From positions 124,001 to 188,000 of the forward strand of contig JBDWAL010000018.1 of NCBI GenBank assembly GCA_039978895.1: 64,000 nt of DNA. Reading direction: 5' to 3'. The stretch's first letter is position 1, and every line of letters begins with the position of its first letter. The notes under the pieces were generated by a model that worked only from the letters and a program-made list of their open reading frames with translations, did not search any database and had not been told where the DNA came from. Below are positions 8,051 to 16,756 of the stretch, piece after piece. Both the position numbers and the translations under genes were made by a program. The DNA is from Aliishimia sp039978895. Lineage in GTDB: Bacteria; Pseudomonadota; Alphaproteobacteria; Rhodobacterales; Rhodobacteraceae.

Positions 8051-9259
8051 TTAGTCTTGTGGGCGCGAAGCCTTGAGTTTGACAAACACGTCGACGCCAA
8101 ACGCAAGTGAACTCTCGTCGGGCATGTTGGCGCCAATGCCAAAATCCAACCGGTTCAGTGACACTCGGGCTTCTAATTCGGCGTCATTCCCTAAAATCGT
8201 CAGATCAAGCGGAAAGGTCAATGGAACCGATTGCCCTTTGAGGGAAAGCGCCCCCCGCGCTTCATAGCCGTCTGGAACCGTGACGATCTCAGCGGTGAAC
8301 ACAGCCGTTGGGTGGGTCTCTACGTCAAAGAAATCCGGTCCCATGGCTTGATCTGTGACAGATCCAAGTTTGAGCGAGGGGATCGACATTGTGGCGGTCA
8401 CGTCCCCAGCCAATCCTTGTGCAACATCGGGGTCAAACGTGATGGCCGCAGTCCAATCCGCAAAGTTGCCCTGAACTTGACCGCCAAACTGGGTCACTTC
8501 GATAGTGACGGCGCCTTCAGTGACCAGCCAATCGGTCGCGACCTCTTCAAGGGTCACCTCGGGCGTTTGTGCGGCATGGGAATCGTAGACGCCAATCATT
8601 CCGCCAAGCCCCACGGCCACCGCCCAAATGGTGACGGCTGTTACAACAGGTAGGCTGGCACGATGTGGGCCTGAGGTCGGTGCGTTTGACGCGCTCAAAG
8701 GTGTGAACAACATCCGGCGTAAGGTGTTATCTTTGTCAACAACATGGTGTTTCAATGCGCCCGCAATGTGCAGCAGAAGCGACACAACAAGCACGCGCTC
8801 AAACACAACATGCAAACCGGCAAATACGGACGCGACGGTGTCACTTTTGGGAACAAAGGGCAGGGATTGGCCAAAGGGCCACCAAATCGGGGCGAACCCA
8901 GTTGTGGCAGCGTGGTGCACCCAGCCTGACAAGGGAACCAACAAGAGCGAACCATACAGCAGCCAATGCACGGTTTCAGCTAGCCAATGTTCCAATTTGC
9001 GCTCTGGATGAAGGGGGGCGGGTTTCACTTGCCGTAAAGCCCACAAAATTCGCACCACAGCCACAAAGAACAAGGTGAGCCCAAGTGTCTTGTGCATCGA
9101 GAAGAGCCACGCCTTTCGGGTCAATTCTTCCGAGGTGTCATAGGGTAATCCGTTGGCATACATGCCAAGCGGGATCAGCGTGAGGATTAATAATGCTGTG
9201 AGCCAATGCAGGGATTTGGCAACGTTGCCATAAGCATGGATCGAGTTAGCTGCGGACAT
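8051..9259 (-). CDS. Cytochrome b561 - YceI fusion protein
   Basis: A 402-residue two-domain protein. Residues about 1-185 form a cytochrome b561-type four-helix membrane domain with potential haem-ligand histidines in KSLHWLTALLI, MHKTLGLTLFF, LVPLSGWVHHA and LLLHIAGALKHH. A further hydrophobic segment near residues 205-228 (VVTAVTIWAVAVGLGGMIGVY) leads to a periplasmic YceI domain (about residues 235-400, with VTQFGGQVQGNFADWTAAI and LNRLDFGIGANMPDESSLAF). Membrane-bound b561 proteins pass electrons between quinones and other carriers; the fused lipid-binding barrel could present an isoprenoid or quinone substrate. That coupling is inference. ATG 9259 is followed by SAANSIHAYGNVAKS, the usual start of this group. 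Confidence 0.9.
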   Translation of the reverse strand: MSAANSIHAYGNVAKSLHWLTALLILTLIPLGMYANGLPYDTSEELTRKAWLFSMHKTLGLTLFFVAVVRILWALRQVKPAPLHPERKLEHWLAETVHWLLYGSLLLVPLSGWVHHAATTGFAPIWWPFGQSLPFVPKSDTVASVFAGLHVVFERVLVVSLLLHIAGALKHHVVDKDNTLRRMLFTPLSASNAPTSGPHRASLPVVTAVTIWAVAVGLGGMIGVYDSHAAQTPEVTLEEVATDWLVTEGAVTIEVTQFGGQVQGNFADWTAAITFDPDVAQGLAGDVTATMSIPSLKLGSVTDQAMGPDFFDVETHPTAVFTAEIVTVPDGYEARGALSLKGQSVPLTFPLDLTILGNDAELEARVSLNRLDFGIGANMPDESSLAFGVDVFVKLKASRPQD

Positions 9260-9370
9260 TGTGTGGCTCCTTCGCGACTATACGCGTTGGGATAACACAT
9301 ATGCCTACCGCTTTATTCACCAAGAGGTGATTGCGCACAATTGCTCTGCTTTGGTGCAGGTTGGATCCGC

Positions 9371-9865
9371 TTAGTTTGTTTCAGAGGGGCCAGGTGCTTT
9401 CTGAGCGAAGAAACCCATCAATTTCTTCACGATATCCGTCACAAAGGACAAGATTGGTGCCGCCAACATCCCCATGACCATTACAATTCCAAAGGCGAAC
9501 ATTTGCGCACGCACACCACCACTGCCCATCGCGAATGCCAAAAAGCTATCAATTGGGGCGATCGAGGTTTTTATAAGGTCGCCGGATAAAAGCGTGAACC
9601 AAAGTGGCGAGGTCAGGAAAAAGCTCATGGGGGCTGACAGCAATGATCGGCGGCGATGGGCGGGGCTGACCTCGGGCATCATACAATTGAGGATCACGCC
9701 AAGAAAGAAGCAACCGGCTGCTACAATGACTAGGGCCACATCCTTGTGCAGCTCTAATCCGACGACATCAACCACGCCGCTGACAATATCGGCGGGGGGC
9801 AACAAATCAGCGGCGGGAATGCGCAGACCTTCCGAGATCGGCTCTGAGGGATCTTGTAAATTCAT
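9371..9865 (-). CDS. Integral membrane protein of unknown function
   Basis: A 164-residue protein I do not recognise. It has an N-terminal soluble segment (about 30 residues) and three or four hydrophobic segments: DVALVIVAAGCFFLGVILNCM, SFFLTSPLWFTLLSGDLI, and FAFGIVMVMGMLAAPILSFV. The size and topology would fit a holin-like or small channel protein, but no motif supports this. Its start lies 15 nt after the stop of the exported protein gene 9881-10312, so the two are probably one transcription unit. Confidence 0.6.
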   Translation of the reverse strand: MNLQDPSEPISEGLRIPAADLLPPADIVSGVVDVVGLELHKDVALVIVAAGCFFLGVILNCMMPEVSPAHRRRSLLSAPMSFFLTSPLWFTLLSGDLIKTSIAPIDSFLAFAMGSGGVRAQMFAFGIVMVMGMLAAPILSFVTDIVKKLMGFFAQKAPGPSETN

Positions 9866-9880
9866 GAGAAACGTTCCGAT

Positions 9881-10312
9881 CTATCGAGAAGTGTTCAAAA
9901 TGGGGTCGATCGTCATAGGGTCATACTTGATCCACCCCGTATGTCCGGCCCCCGATACCATCAGCCATTTGGTCACACTGCGACCTTGCACAACATCGCG
10001 GTAGTGTTGGATCGTGAGTCCTTCAGCGGCAAAGGTAGGCGCGCCTGTTACATAATCGGCCCCCTGAGAGGTCAGCGGGTAAACCGCCACAGACCCGTTG
10101 GACGGGGTCACCAGAACTTTGGCGTGTTGGCGGCTGATCAAGCCGCTTTCAGGGCTGGAATAGAGCACCATCCGCTCTGAAGGCGTAAAGGTTTTTCCCA
10201 CCAGACCAGACCCAGAGGATGGCTTTGATTGCGCATGAATCTGCGCGGGGGATAGCAAGGTAAGCGACACGCTGAGGCCGCATAGGAATTTCATCACGCG
10301 CCAAAATGGCAT
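9881..10312 (-). CDS. Small exported protein of unknown function
   Basis: ATG 10312 is chosen because AGGAG sits 6 nt upstream and it places a good signal peptide first (FLCGLSVSLTLLSPAQIHAQ). The mature protein of about 115 residues is dominated by short strands (RMVLYSSPESGLISRQHAKVLV, GAGHTGWIKYDP), reminiscent of an SH3-like periplasmic fold, but this is not a firm assignment. It is transcribed ahead of the membrane protein 9371-9865 and divergent from fabD. Confidence 0.6.
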   Translation of the reverse strand: MPFWRVMKFLCGLSVSLTLLSPAQIHAQSKPSSGSGLVGKTFTPSERMVLYSSPESGLISRQHAKVLVTPSNGSVAVYPLTSQGADYVTGAPTFAAEGLTIQHYRDVVQGRSVTKWLMVSGAGHTGWIKYDPMTIDPILNTSR

Positions 10313-10479
10313 GGCAAGCTCCTGACGATAAAATGACTTAACAATACAACCTAGGGTAACATGAATTTGGCCGCCCTCAAAATGATTTTTGCACCCCACA
10401 TTGGTGCCGCCCGTTGCGCCGACGCGCCAGACTGGGTATCCGAACAAGACGACAGGTCAGATCAAAGGACGCGCAAACG

Positions 10480-11409
10480 ATGACAACCGCATTCATGTTT
10501 CCCGGACAAGGGGCGCAAACTATTGGCATGGGGAAAGCCCTTGCCGAGGCCTATCCCGCTGCGGCAGCTGTATTTTCCGAAGTAGATGAGGCGTTGGGGG
10601 AAGACCTCTCTGGGTTGATTTGGTCTGGCGACATCGAGACCTTGACCCTCACGCACAATGCGCAACCCGCGTTGATGGCCACGTCGATTGCGGCTTTGCG
10701 CGCATTGGACGCGGAGGGCCTTGGCATCGATCACGCCAGCTTTGTGGCAGGGCATTCGCTTGGAGAATACTCAGCGCTATGTGCCGCCGGGGCGTTAACG
10801 GTGGCTGATACGGCGCGCCTGTTGCGTATCCGTGGTGAAGCCATGCAAAAAGCAGTCCCTGTCGGCGTTGGCGCAATGGCCGCGCTTTTGGGATTGGATT
10901 TTGAGACCGTCATGGAAGTGGCCAAAGACGCTGCCGAAGATGATGTTTGTCAGGCGGCAAACGACAATGATCCCGGACAAGTTGTTGTGTCAGGCCATTT
11001 GGGCGCGGTTGAGCGCGCAACTTTGCTGGCCAAAGAACGCGGCGCCAAACGGGCTGTGATGTTGCCAGTAAGCGCACCATTCCATTGTGCGTTGATGGAG
11101 CCAGCGGCCCGCGTCATGAAGGACGCGTTGGAAAACGTCGAAATCAAGACGCCTGTGGTTCCAGTTGTGGCAAATGTGCGCGCAGAGGCAGTTTCGGACC
11201 CGGCCGTGATACGTGAGTTGCTGGTGGCACAGGTCACAGGGGCCGTGCGCTGGCGTGAAAGCGTTGCGTGGATGGCTGGACAGGGTGTGACAGAGCTATG
11301 GGAAATTGGGGCCGGCAAGGCGCTTTCGGGTATGGTGCGCCGGATTGATCGGGCCGTTGCGACCAAGGCAGTCGGCACTCCGGATGATATTGCAGCCCTT
11401 AAGGGGTAA
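10480..11409 (+). CDS. fabD: Malonyl-CoA:ACP transacylase
   Basis: Transfers the malonyl group from CoA to acyl carrier protein to supply chain-extender units for type II fatty acid synthesis. The 309-residue protein opens with TTAFMFPGQGAQTIGMG, has the nucleophile motif AGHSLGEYSALCAAG (Ser93) and the catalytic His at VSAPFHCALMEPA (His202). ATG 10480 gives the canonical N-terminus; longer frames upstream are not supported. fabG follows after 54 bp, and acpP and fabF lie further on, so the local cluster encodes much of the elongation machinery. Confidence 0.97.
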   Translation: MTTAFMFPGQGAQTIGMGKALAEAYPAAAAVFSEVDEALGEDLSGLIWSGDIETLTLTHNAQPALMATSIAALRALDAEGLGIDHASFVAGHSLGEYSALCAAGALTVADTARLLRIRGEAMQKAVPVGVGAMAALLGLDFETVMEVAKDAAEDDVCQAANDNDPGQVVVSGHLGAVERATLLAKERGAKRAVMLPVSAPFHCALMEPAARVMKDALENVEIKTPVVPVVANVRAEAVSDPAVIRELLVAQVTGAVRWRESVAWMAGQGVTELWEIGAGKALSGMVRRIDRAVATKAVGTPDDIAALKG

Positions 11410-11415
11410 TGGGGC

Positions 11416-11437
11416 GAAAATTTTTGCAAAAATTTTC
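11416..11437. repeat. 22-bp perfect A+T-rich palindrome between fabD and fabG
   Basis: A self-complementary sequence with half-site GAAAATTTTTG centred at 11426/11427, flanked by GGG on the left and CCC on the right, so a longer stem can form. It begins just after the fabD stop codon. No T tract follows, so it is not a standard terminator. Confidence 0.7.
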
Positions 11438-11463
11438 CCGCGCACAGAATAAAGGAAATCACT

Positions 11464-12201
11464 ATGTTTGATCTGACAGGAAAAGCGGCGCTGGTCACTG
11501 GCGCATCGGGTGGCATTGGGGCGGATATTGCACGTCGTCTGCATGCCGCAGGGGCGACAGTGGGGTTGTCGGGAACGCGGGTTGAGCCGCTGGAAGCTTT
11601 GGCCGCAGAGCTTGGTGAGCGCGCCCATGTTTTGCCGTGTAATCTGAGCGATGCGGAAGCTGTGACAGCGCTTCCCAAGCAAGCCATTGAGGCGATGGGC
11701 GCCGTTGATATTTTGGTAAACAATGCGGGGATCACACGTGACAATCTGTTCATGCGGATGTCTGACGACGAATGGCAATCGGTCATTGACGTGAATTTGG
11801 GTGCAACTTTTCGCCTATGTAAGGGCGTTTTGCGCGGTATGATGAAAGCGCGTTGGGGCCGGATCATCAATATCAGTTCAGTGGTCGGCGCGACCGGAAA
11901 CCCAGGCCAAGGAAATTATGCGGCGTCCAAAGCAGGCATGGTTGGCATGTCAAAAAGCCTTGCCTATGAGGTCGCCAGCCGCGGGATCACGGTGAATGCT
12001 GTGGCGCCGGGGTTCATCGAAACCGCGATGACGGACAAGCTGACGGACGATCAAAAAGCAGGTATTTTGGGCCAAATCCCGTCTGGGCGTATGGGCAAGC
12101 CAGAAGAGATCGCATCAGCCGTTTTGTATCTGGCCAGCCCGGATGCAGCGTATATTACGGGAACCACCTTGCATGTGAACGGTGGAATGGCGATGTTGTG
12201 A
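11464..12201 (+). CDS. fabG: 3-oxoacyl-ACP reductase
   Basis: NADPH-dependent reduction of beta-ketoacyl-ACP, the first reductive step in fatty acid elongation. The 245-residue short-chain dehydrogenase has the cofactor motif VTGASGGIGADIA, NNAG at 86-89, and the catalytic Ser (INISSVVG, about 139), Tyr152 and Lys156 (GNYAASKAG). The C-terminus (YITGTTLHVNGGMAML) is diagnostic for FabG rather than other SDRs. It follows fabD in the same direction. A separate promoter for acpP is likely after it. Confidence 0.97.
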   Translation: MFDLTGKAALVTGASGGIGADIARRLHAAGATVGLSGTRVEPLEALAAELGERAHVLPCNLSDAEAVTALPKQAIEAMGAVDILVNNAGITRDNLFMRMSDDEWQSVIDVNLGATFRLCKGVLRGMMKARWGRIINISSVVGATGNPGQGNYAASKAGMVGMSKSLAYEVASRGITVNAVAPGFIETAMTDKLTDDQKAGILGQIPSGRMGKPEEIASAVLYLASPDAAYITGTTLHVNGGMAML

Positions 12202-12229
12202 TCAACAAGCCGCGACACAATTCGGGTGC

Positions 12230-12258
12230 TTGCCATCTGCGCGTGTTGTAGCTATAGG
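12230..12258 (+). promoter_or_regulatory. Candidate sigma70 promoter of acpP
   Basis: TTGCCA (12230-12235) and TATAGG (12253-12258) are spaced by exactly 17 nt downstream of fabG. A start near 12265 would leave a leader of about 155 nt before acpP. Confidence 0.5.
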
Positions 12259-12420
12259 CGGCGCAGAATTTCGCCCATAGTGGACCTATGCGTCTGTTAT
12301 GGGTCCTCGGGACTGCCGGGGTTCAACCGCCCTAAATGGGCATTCAAGGCCATCCCAAGACAGGGGGGTCGTACAAGGTCACATCTCAAAGTGTGACATC
12401 AAGGATGAGGACTGAACAGC

Positions 12421-12654
12421 ATGAGCGACGTCGCAGATCGTGTAAAGAAAATCGTTGTGGACCACTTGGGTGTGGAAGAAGACAAAGTGGCTGAAAACGC
12501 CTCTTTCATCGATGATCTGGGTGCAGACAGCCTCGATACCGTTGAACTGGTAATGGCCTTCGAAGAAGAATTCGGCATCGAAATTCCCGATGACGCAGCC
12601 GAGACCATCCAGACATTTGGCGATGCAGTTAAATTCATCACCGAAGCTGCTTAA
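12421..12654 (+). CDS. acpP: Acyl carrier protein
   Basis: A 77-residue acidic protein that carries growing acyl chains on a 4'-phosphopantetheine arm. The attachment site is Ser37 in DDLGADSLDTVELVMAFEEE. The four-helix sequence is uninterrupted and typical in length. It has its own presumed promoter and a strong terminator, fitting the very high expression usual for ACP, while its substrates and partners are encoded by the neighbouring fabD, fabG and fabF. Confidence 0.98.
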   Translation: MSDVADRVKKIVVDHLGVEEDKVAENASFIDDLGADSLDTVELVMAFEEEFGIEIPDDAAETIQTFGDAVKFITEAA

Positions 12655-12674
12655 GCTTTAAGCAACCTAATTTG

Positions 12675-12711
12675 AACGGCGTCTTTTCTAGCGGAAAGGC
12701 GCCGTTTTTTT
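12675..12711 (+). terminator. Terminator of acpP
   Basis: AACGGCGTCTTT pairs with AAAGGCGCCGTT (one G-T wobble) and the stem runs into a run of T ending at 12711. Confidence 0.9.
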
Positions 12712-12799
12712 GTGCGAATCTGATTCTGGGGCTGACAAGTCGGCCATGTCTCGTCACGATGTCATCAATCAAAAAAAGACGATACGAGGCAGTTTTGTA

Positions 12800-13378
12800 A
12801 TGCGGGCGATTCCCCCAATCCGTACAGCACGGCTATCTTTGCGTGCGATGTTGCCGCAAGATTTTGATCGGTATGCGCAAATTTGGGCATGCCCAGAAAC
12901 AGTGGCCTATATCGGGGGGCGGCCTTGGGATCGTTCTCGCGCATGGGCATCTTTCTTACATAATGCAGGTCATTGGGCCGTTACCGGGTTTGGTCAATGG
13001 GCGATCCACCCACATGGCGCACCGGATATGATGGGCCAAGCGGGCTTTTTTCTGGGACGCGCAGGTTTGGGCGATGATTTCGATACCTTCCCAGAGGCGG
13101 GTTGGATGTTACACCCAGACGCACAAGGGCAAGGTCTTGGCGAGGAAGCCGCACAAGCCGCACATGATTGGTTTGACCGAGTTATCACCGGGCCGCTAGT
13201 GTGCAAAATCGCATCTCAACACAGTCGATCTTTGGAAATCGCCGAAAGTCTAGGCTATGCGCCAATGCGGGATATCGCCATGGATGGAGACCCGGTGCGT
13301 TTGTTAATTCGCCGCAACCCACCGGGGGGATCGCGCAATCTTTTTGAACCTGCTGCGGAAGAAATAAGAAGACCTTAG
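12800..13378 (+). CDS. GNAT-family N-acetyltransferase
   Basis: A 192-residue protein of the RimJ/RimL-like acetyltransferase group (IPPIRTARLSLRAMLPQDFD at the start, then GWMLHPDAQGQGLGEEAAQA, which is the acetyl-CoA binding QGxGxG/A motif, about residues 101-120). It would move an acetyl group from acetyl-CoA to an amine; the substrate is not evident. ATG 12800 is used because the typical R-T-x-R-L-x-L-R strand follows it directly. It sits in the fab cluster but is not known to act in lipid synthesis. Confidence 0.85.
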   Translation: MRAIPPIRTARLSLRAMLPQDFDRYAQIWACPETVAYIGGRPWDRSRAWASFLHNAGHWAVTGFGQWAIHPHGAPDMMGQAGFFLGRAGLGDDFDTFPEAGWMLHPDAQGQGLGEEAAQAAHDWFDRVITGPLVCKIASQHSRSLEIAESLGYAPMRDIAMDGDPVRLLIRRNPPGGSRNLFEPAAEEIRRP

Positions 13379-13454
13379 GGCGGTTATGCAGCCTGTGGTA
13401 GTGTGAGTGCGACTCATGTGTCGGGGGGGCAGGGTCGCACCAAAGGAGACTGCT

Positions 13455-14198
13455 ATGATACTTTATCCAACACTAGAATTGCTCGGCGGACGGTGCGTGT
13501 CACTGGAGGGCGGGCAAATAAGCGCCCCGTCCTTGTGGCATGTCGATCCGATTGAGACAGCGCGCAGCTGGGCAGCCGCAGGCGCTGGCTGGATGCACAT
13601 CACAGATTTTGACGCCATCGAGGGACGCGGGGACAACGCCGATTTGATCCGGGACCTGATCCGAACGGTCGGCATTCCCGTTCAAGTGTCTGGCGGGTGT
13701 CGCAGTGCTGACAGTGTGGCGCGCTGGATAGATTCCGGGGCAGGGCGCGTTGTCGTGTCGACCTTGGCGTCTCGTGATCCTGAGGCCGTGAAGTCCTTGA
13801 CGCGCTACTACCCTGACCAAATCGTTTTGTCGGTGGATGTGTCGGATGGGCGGGTCATGACGGATGGCTGGCGTCAAGCAAGCGCTTATGCGCCGGGTGA
13901 CTTTGTGGCGGCGTTCAATGACAGCGCTTTGGCTGGAGTCGTGGTGACGGATATCGACAGCGATGTTGCGGATCGTGATGCCCAACTTGGGTTGATTTCT
14001 GGCTTGGCTGCAACCGCGCGCGCGCCGGTGATTGCCAGCGGTGTTGTGCGCTGCTTGGATGATGTGGCGCGGTTGAAATATGTGCCCAATATCGCGGGTG
14101 CTTTGATCGGGCGGGCGTTATTTCGCAAACAAGTCGATCTCGGCGAGGCGCTGACGATTGCGCAACCTGCGCCCGAACCCGTAGCTGAGTTCATCTAA
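13455..14198 (+). CDS. Divergent HisA-like (beta/alpha)8-barrel protein
   Basis: A 247-residue barrel related to phosphoribosylformimino-AICAR-phosphate isomerase (HisA), which acts in histidine synthesis. Recognisable blocks are MILYPTLELLGGRCVSL, VQVSGGCRSADSVARWIDSG, LSVDVSDGRVMTDGW and VIASGVVRCLDDVARLK. Compared with canonical HisA the catalytic Asp of the first strand is Glu8, while the second catalytic Asp (Asp128) is kept; the usual phosphate-binding ASGGV is ASGVV and the TDIxxDGT block reads TDIDSDVADRD. AAAGGAG 6 nt before ATG 13455 fixes the start. It is flanked by fatty-acid genes, with no his gene near. It may be a paralogue with another substrate. Confidence 0.75.
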   Translation: MILYPTLELLGGRCVSLEGGQISAPSLWHVDPIETARSWAAAGAGWMHITDFDAIEGRGDNADLIRDLIRTVGIPVQVSGGCRSADSVARWIDSGAGRVVVSTLASRDPEAVKSLTRYYPDQIVLSVDVSDGRVMTDGWRQASAYAPGDFVAAFNDSALAGVVVTDIDSDVADRDAQLGLISGLAATARAPVIASGVVRCLDDVARLKYVPNIAGALIGRALFRKQVDLGEALTIAQPAPEPVAEFI

Positions 14199-14333
14199 GT
14201 CGCACTTGTTTGAGCAATGCGCGGCGCAAGATGTAGAGGCGCTATTGCCCCTTACCCCTATCACGGGTTATGACCGTCTAAGACAAACCGCAGCAAATCA
14301 AGCTGCGGACAGACCTTGGGCGAGGGCAAGTAT

Positions 14334-15590
14334 ATGCGCAGAGTTGTAGTCACTGGATTGGGGCTCGTGACCCCATTGGGCGATGGTGTTGAAACCAGTT
14401 GGAGCCGCATTCTGGACGGCCAATCCGGAGCGGGACCAATCACAGGGTTTGACACCGAAGGATTGGTCACCACCTATGCATGTGAAGTGCCCTTAGGGGA
14501 CGGGGACGACGGAAGTTTCAACGCCGACACCTACATGGCGCCAAAAGATCAGCGCAAAGTCGACACGTTCATTCTGTTTGGTTTGGCGGCTGCACAGCAA
14601 GCGGTTGAAGACAGCGGATGGATGCCAGAAGACCGCGAAGCGCTTGAAAGAACAGGTGTTTTGATCGGTTCCGGCATTGGTGGGTTGAACTCAATCGCCA
14701 ACACTGCGGTGATGATGGAACAAAAAGGGCCACGTCGTGTCAGCCCATTTTTTGTTCCCGGCGCATTGATCAATTTGATCTCTGGGCAGGTAAGCATCAA
14801 GTACGGATTTCGTGGGCCAAACCATTCGGTTGTGACGGCTTGTTCGACGGGGGCGCATGCGATTGGGGATGCATCAAGGCTGATCCAACATGGCGACGCG
14901 GATGTGATGGTGGCAGGCGGCGCGGAAGCGGCGATTTGCAAGATCGGGATTGCAGGGTTCAACGCGTGCAAAGCCTTGTCGACCAAACGTGCGGATGATC
15001 CAAAAGCAGCTTCGCGTCCCTATGATGCAGATCGTGATGGGTTTGTGATGGGCGAAGGTGCGGGCATCGTTGTGCTTGAAGAATACGAGCACGCCGTGGC
15101 GCGTGGTGCAAAAATATACGCAGAAGTAAAGGGTTACGGGCTGTCAGGGGATGCGTATCACATCACCGCCCCGTCCGAGGATGGCGACGGTGCGGAGCGT
15201 GCCATGCGCGCGGCCTTGCGCAATGCCGGGCTTGAGCCATCTGACATCGATTACATCAACGCGCATGGCACATCGACCATGGCGGACACGATTGAGTTAG
15301 GTGCTGTTGAGCGGATGCTGGGCGATCATGCGAACAGCGTGACCATGTCTTCGACCAAATCTGCAACCGGGCACTTGTTGGGGGCGGCTGGGGCCATTGA
15401 AGCGATCTTTTCGATCCTGGCGATCCGCGATCAAGTTTGCCCGCCGACGATCAATCTGGATAACCCTGCTGTGGAAACTGCGCTGGACCTTGCGGCGAAT
15501 GCGAAAGTTGAGCGGAACGTCGATGTTGCGTTGTCAAATTCCTTTGGGTTTGGCGGCACCAATGCAAGCGTGATCTTCGGGAAGGTTTGA
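14334..15590 (+). CDS. fabF: 3-oxoacyl-ACP synthase II
   Basis: Condensing enzyme that elongates acyl-ACP with malonyl-ACP. The 418-residue protein has the complete Cys-His-His triad: Cys170 in TACSTGAHAIGDA, His311 in INAHGTSTMADTIEL and His347 in KSATGHLLGAAGA, and ends with NSFGFGGTNASVIFGK. ATG 14334 gives the standard MRRVVVTGLGLVTPLG start. A hairpin (CCGCAGC at 14288-14294 with GCTGCGG at 14302-14308) lies in the leader. mltG starts only a few bases after its stop, so the two are cotranscribed. Confidence 0.97.
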   Translation: MRRVVVTGLGLVTPLGDGVETSWSRILDGQSGAGPITGFDTEGLVTTYACEVPLGDGDDGSFNADTYMAPKDQRKVDTFILFGLAAAQQAVEDSGWMPEDREALERTGVLIGSGIGGLNSIANTAVMMEQKGPRRVSPFFVPGALINLISGQVSIKYGFRGPNHSVVTACSTGAHAIGDASRLIQHGDADVMVAGGAEAAICKIGIAGFNACKALSTKRADDPKAASRPYDADRDGFVMGEGAGIVVLEEYEHAVARGAKIYAEVKGYGLSGDAYHITAPSEDGDGAERAMRAALRNAGLEPSDIDYINAHGTSTMADTIELGAVERMLGDHANSVTMSSTKSATGHLLGAAGAIEAIFSILAIRDQVCPPTINLDNPAVETALDLAANAKVERNVDVALSNSFGFGGTNASVIFGKV

Positions 15591-15595
15591 CTTCT

Positions 15596-16756
15596 ATGTG
15601 GCGACATATCGCGTCAAATGCTGTTACTTTTCTTATGGTTGGGCTGTTCTTACTGGGGGGTGTGATCCTTTGGGGGCGCGGCGAATACGCGGCTGCTGGG
15701 CCGCTAGATGCGCCCATGTGCTTGCAAGTGGAGCGCGGCAGCACCATGTCACGCGTGTCGCAGAATTTGGCGTCACAAGAGGCGATTTCGAACCCATCAA
15801 TCTTTCGGATTGGGGCGGACTACGAGGAAAAATCTGGGCTGTTGAAAGCCGGATCTTTCTTGATTTCGCCGGGTGCGTCGATGGCGGAAATCGTGGACAC
15901 GGTGACACGGGGTGGTGCGTCCACATGTGGGACGGAAGTTGTGTATCGCATCGGTGTGAACCGCTTGCGCATCCAAGTTCGAGAGCTTGATCCAGCGACA
16001 AATCGCTTTGTGGAAAAGGCCGAATTTGACGTAGGCGAAGATGATGTTTCGCCTTTGTATCAAGAGGTTAAGGTGGAGGCTGACACACGGTTTCGCATCG
16101 CTTTGGCGGAAGGCGTGACATCGTGGCAAGTGGTCAATGCGCTGCGCGGTATGGATGTGCTTGCAGGCGAGGTCGACGCGATCCCGCCAGAGGGGGCTTT
16201 GGCGCCTGACAGCTATGAAGTGCGGCCCGGCGACGATCGGGCGGAACTGGTGACACAAATGGAAGAGGCGCAAGTGGAACGGATCAGCGATGTCTGGGCC
16301 GGGCGTGACAGCGGCATCCCTTTGAATTCGCCTGAAGAATTGCTGACCTTGGCTTCCATTGTTGAGAAAGAAACCGGGGTTGCGGAAGAACGTGGACAGG
16401 TCGCGTCTGTGTTTGTGAACCGGTTGAACCGTGGCATGAGATTACAGACCGATCCGACGGTTATATATGGCATTACCAAGGGCGAAGGCGTGCTTGGACG
16501 TGGATTGCGACGAAGTGAGCTTCGCGCCGCAACGCCTTGGAATACATACGTTATTGAGGGTCTGCCACCGACGCCAATCGCCAATCCGGGGCTGGCCAGT
16601 TTGCAAGCGGCGGCCAATCCAGACAGCTCTCCGTTTATCTTCTTTGTGGCGGATGGAACGGGCGGACACGCCTTTGCAGAGACGCTCGACCAGCATAACG
16701 CCAATGTGGCCAGATGGCGCCAGATTGAAGCGGAGCGCACAAACACCGACAATTAA
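15596..16756 (+). CDS. mltG: Endolytic murein transglycosylase
   Basis: Inner-membrane lytic transglycosylase that cuts nascent glycan strands and so helps set their length. One N-terminal transmembrane segment (VTFLMVGLFLLGGVILW) is followed by the periplasmic YceG domain, with the catalytic Glu in ASIVEKETG (about residue 257) and the conserved NRLNRGMRLQTDPTVIYG and TYVIEGLPPTPIANPG. The ATG at 15596, with GGGAAGG 10 nt upstream, is preferred to the overlapping TTG at 15587. fabF-mltG is the left flank of the GTA cluster. Confidence 0.95.
   Translation: MWRHIASNAVTFLMVGLFLLGGVILWGRGEYAAAGPLDAPMCLQVERGSTMSRVSQNLASQEAISNPSIFRIGADYEEKSGLLKAGSFLISPGASMAEIVDTVTRGGASTCGTEVVYRIGVNRLRIQVRELDPATNRFVEKAEFDVGEDDVSPLYQEVKVEADTRFRIALAEGVTSWQVVNALRGMDVLAGEVDAIPPEGALAPDSYEVRPGDDRAELVTQMEEAQVERISDVWAGRDSGIPLNSPEELLTLASIVEKETGVAEERGQVASVFVNRLNRGMRLQTDPTVIYGITKGEGVLGRGLRRSELRAATPWNTYVIEGLPPTPIANPGLASLQAAANPDSSPFIFFVADGTGGHAFAETLDQHNANVARWRQIEAERTNTDN

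Noticed and set aside
10950..11870. Minus-strand open frame of 306 codons across fabD and fabG
   Set aside because: It runs through two confidently identified genes and the palindrome between them, and its composition is that of a shadow frame.
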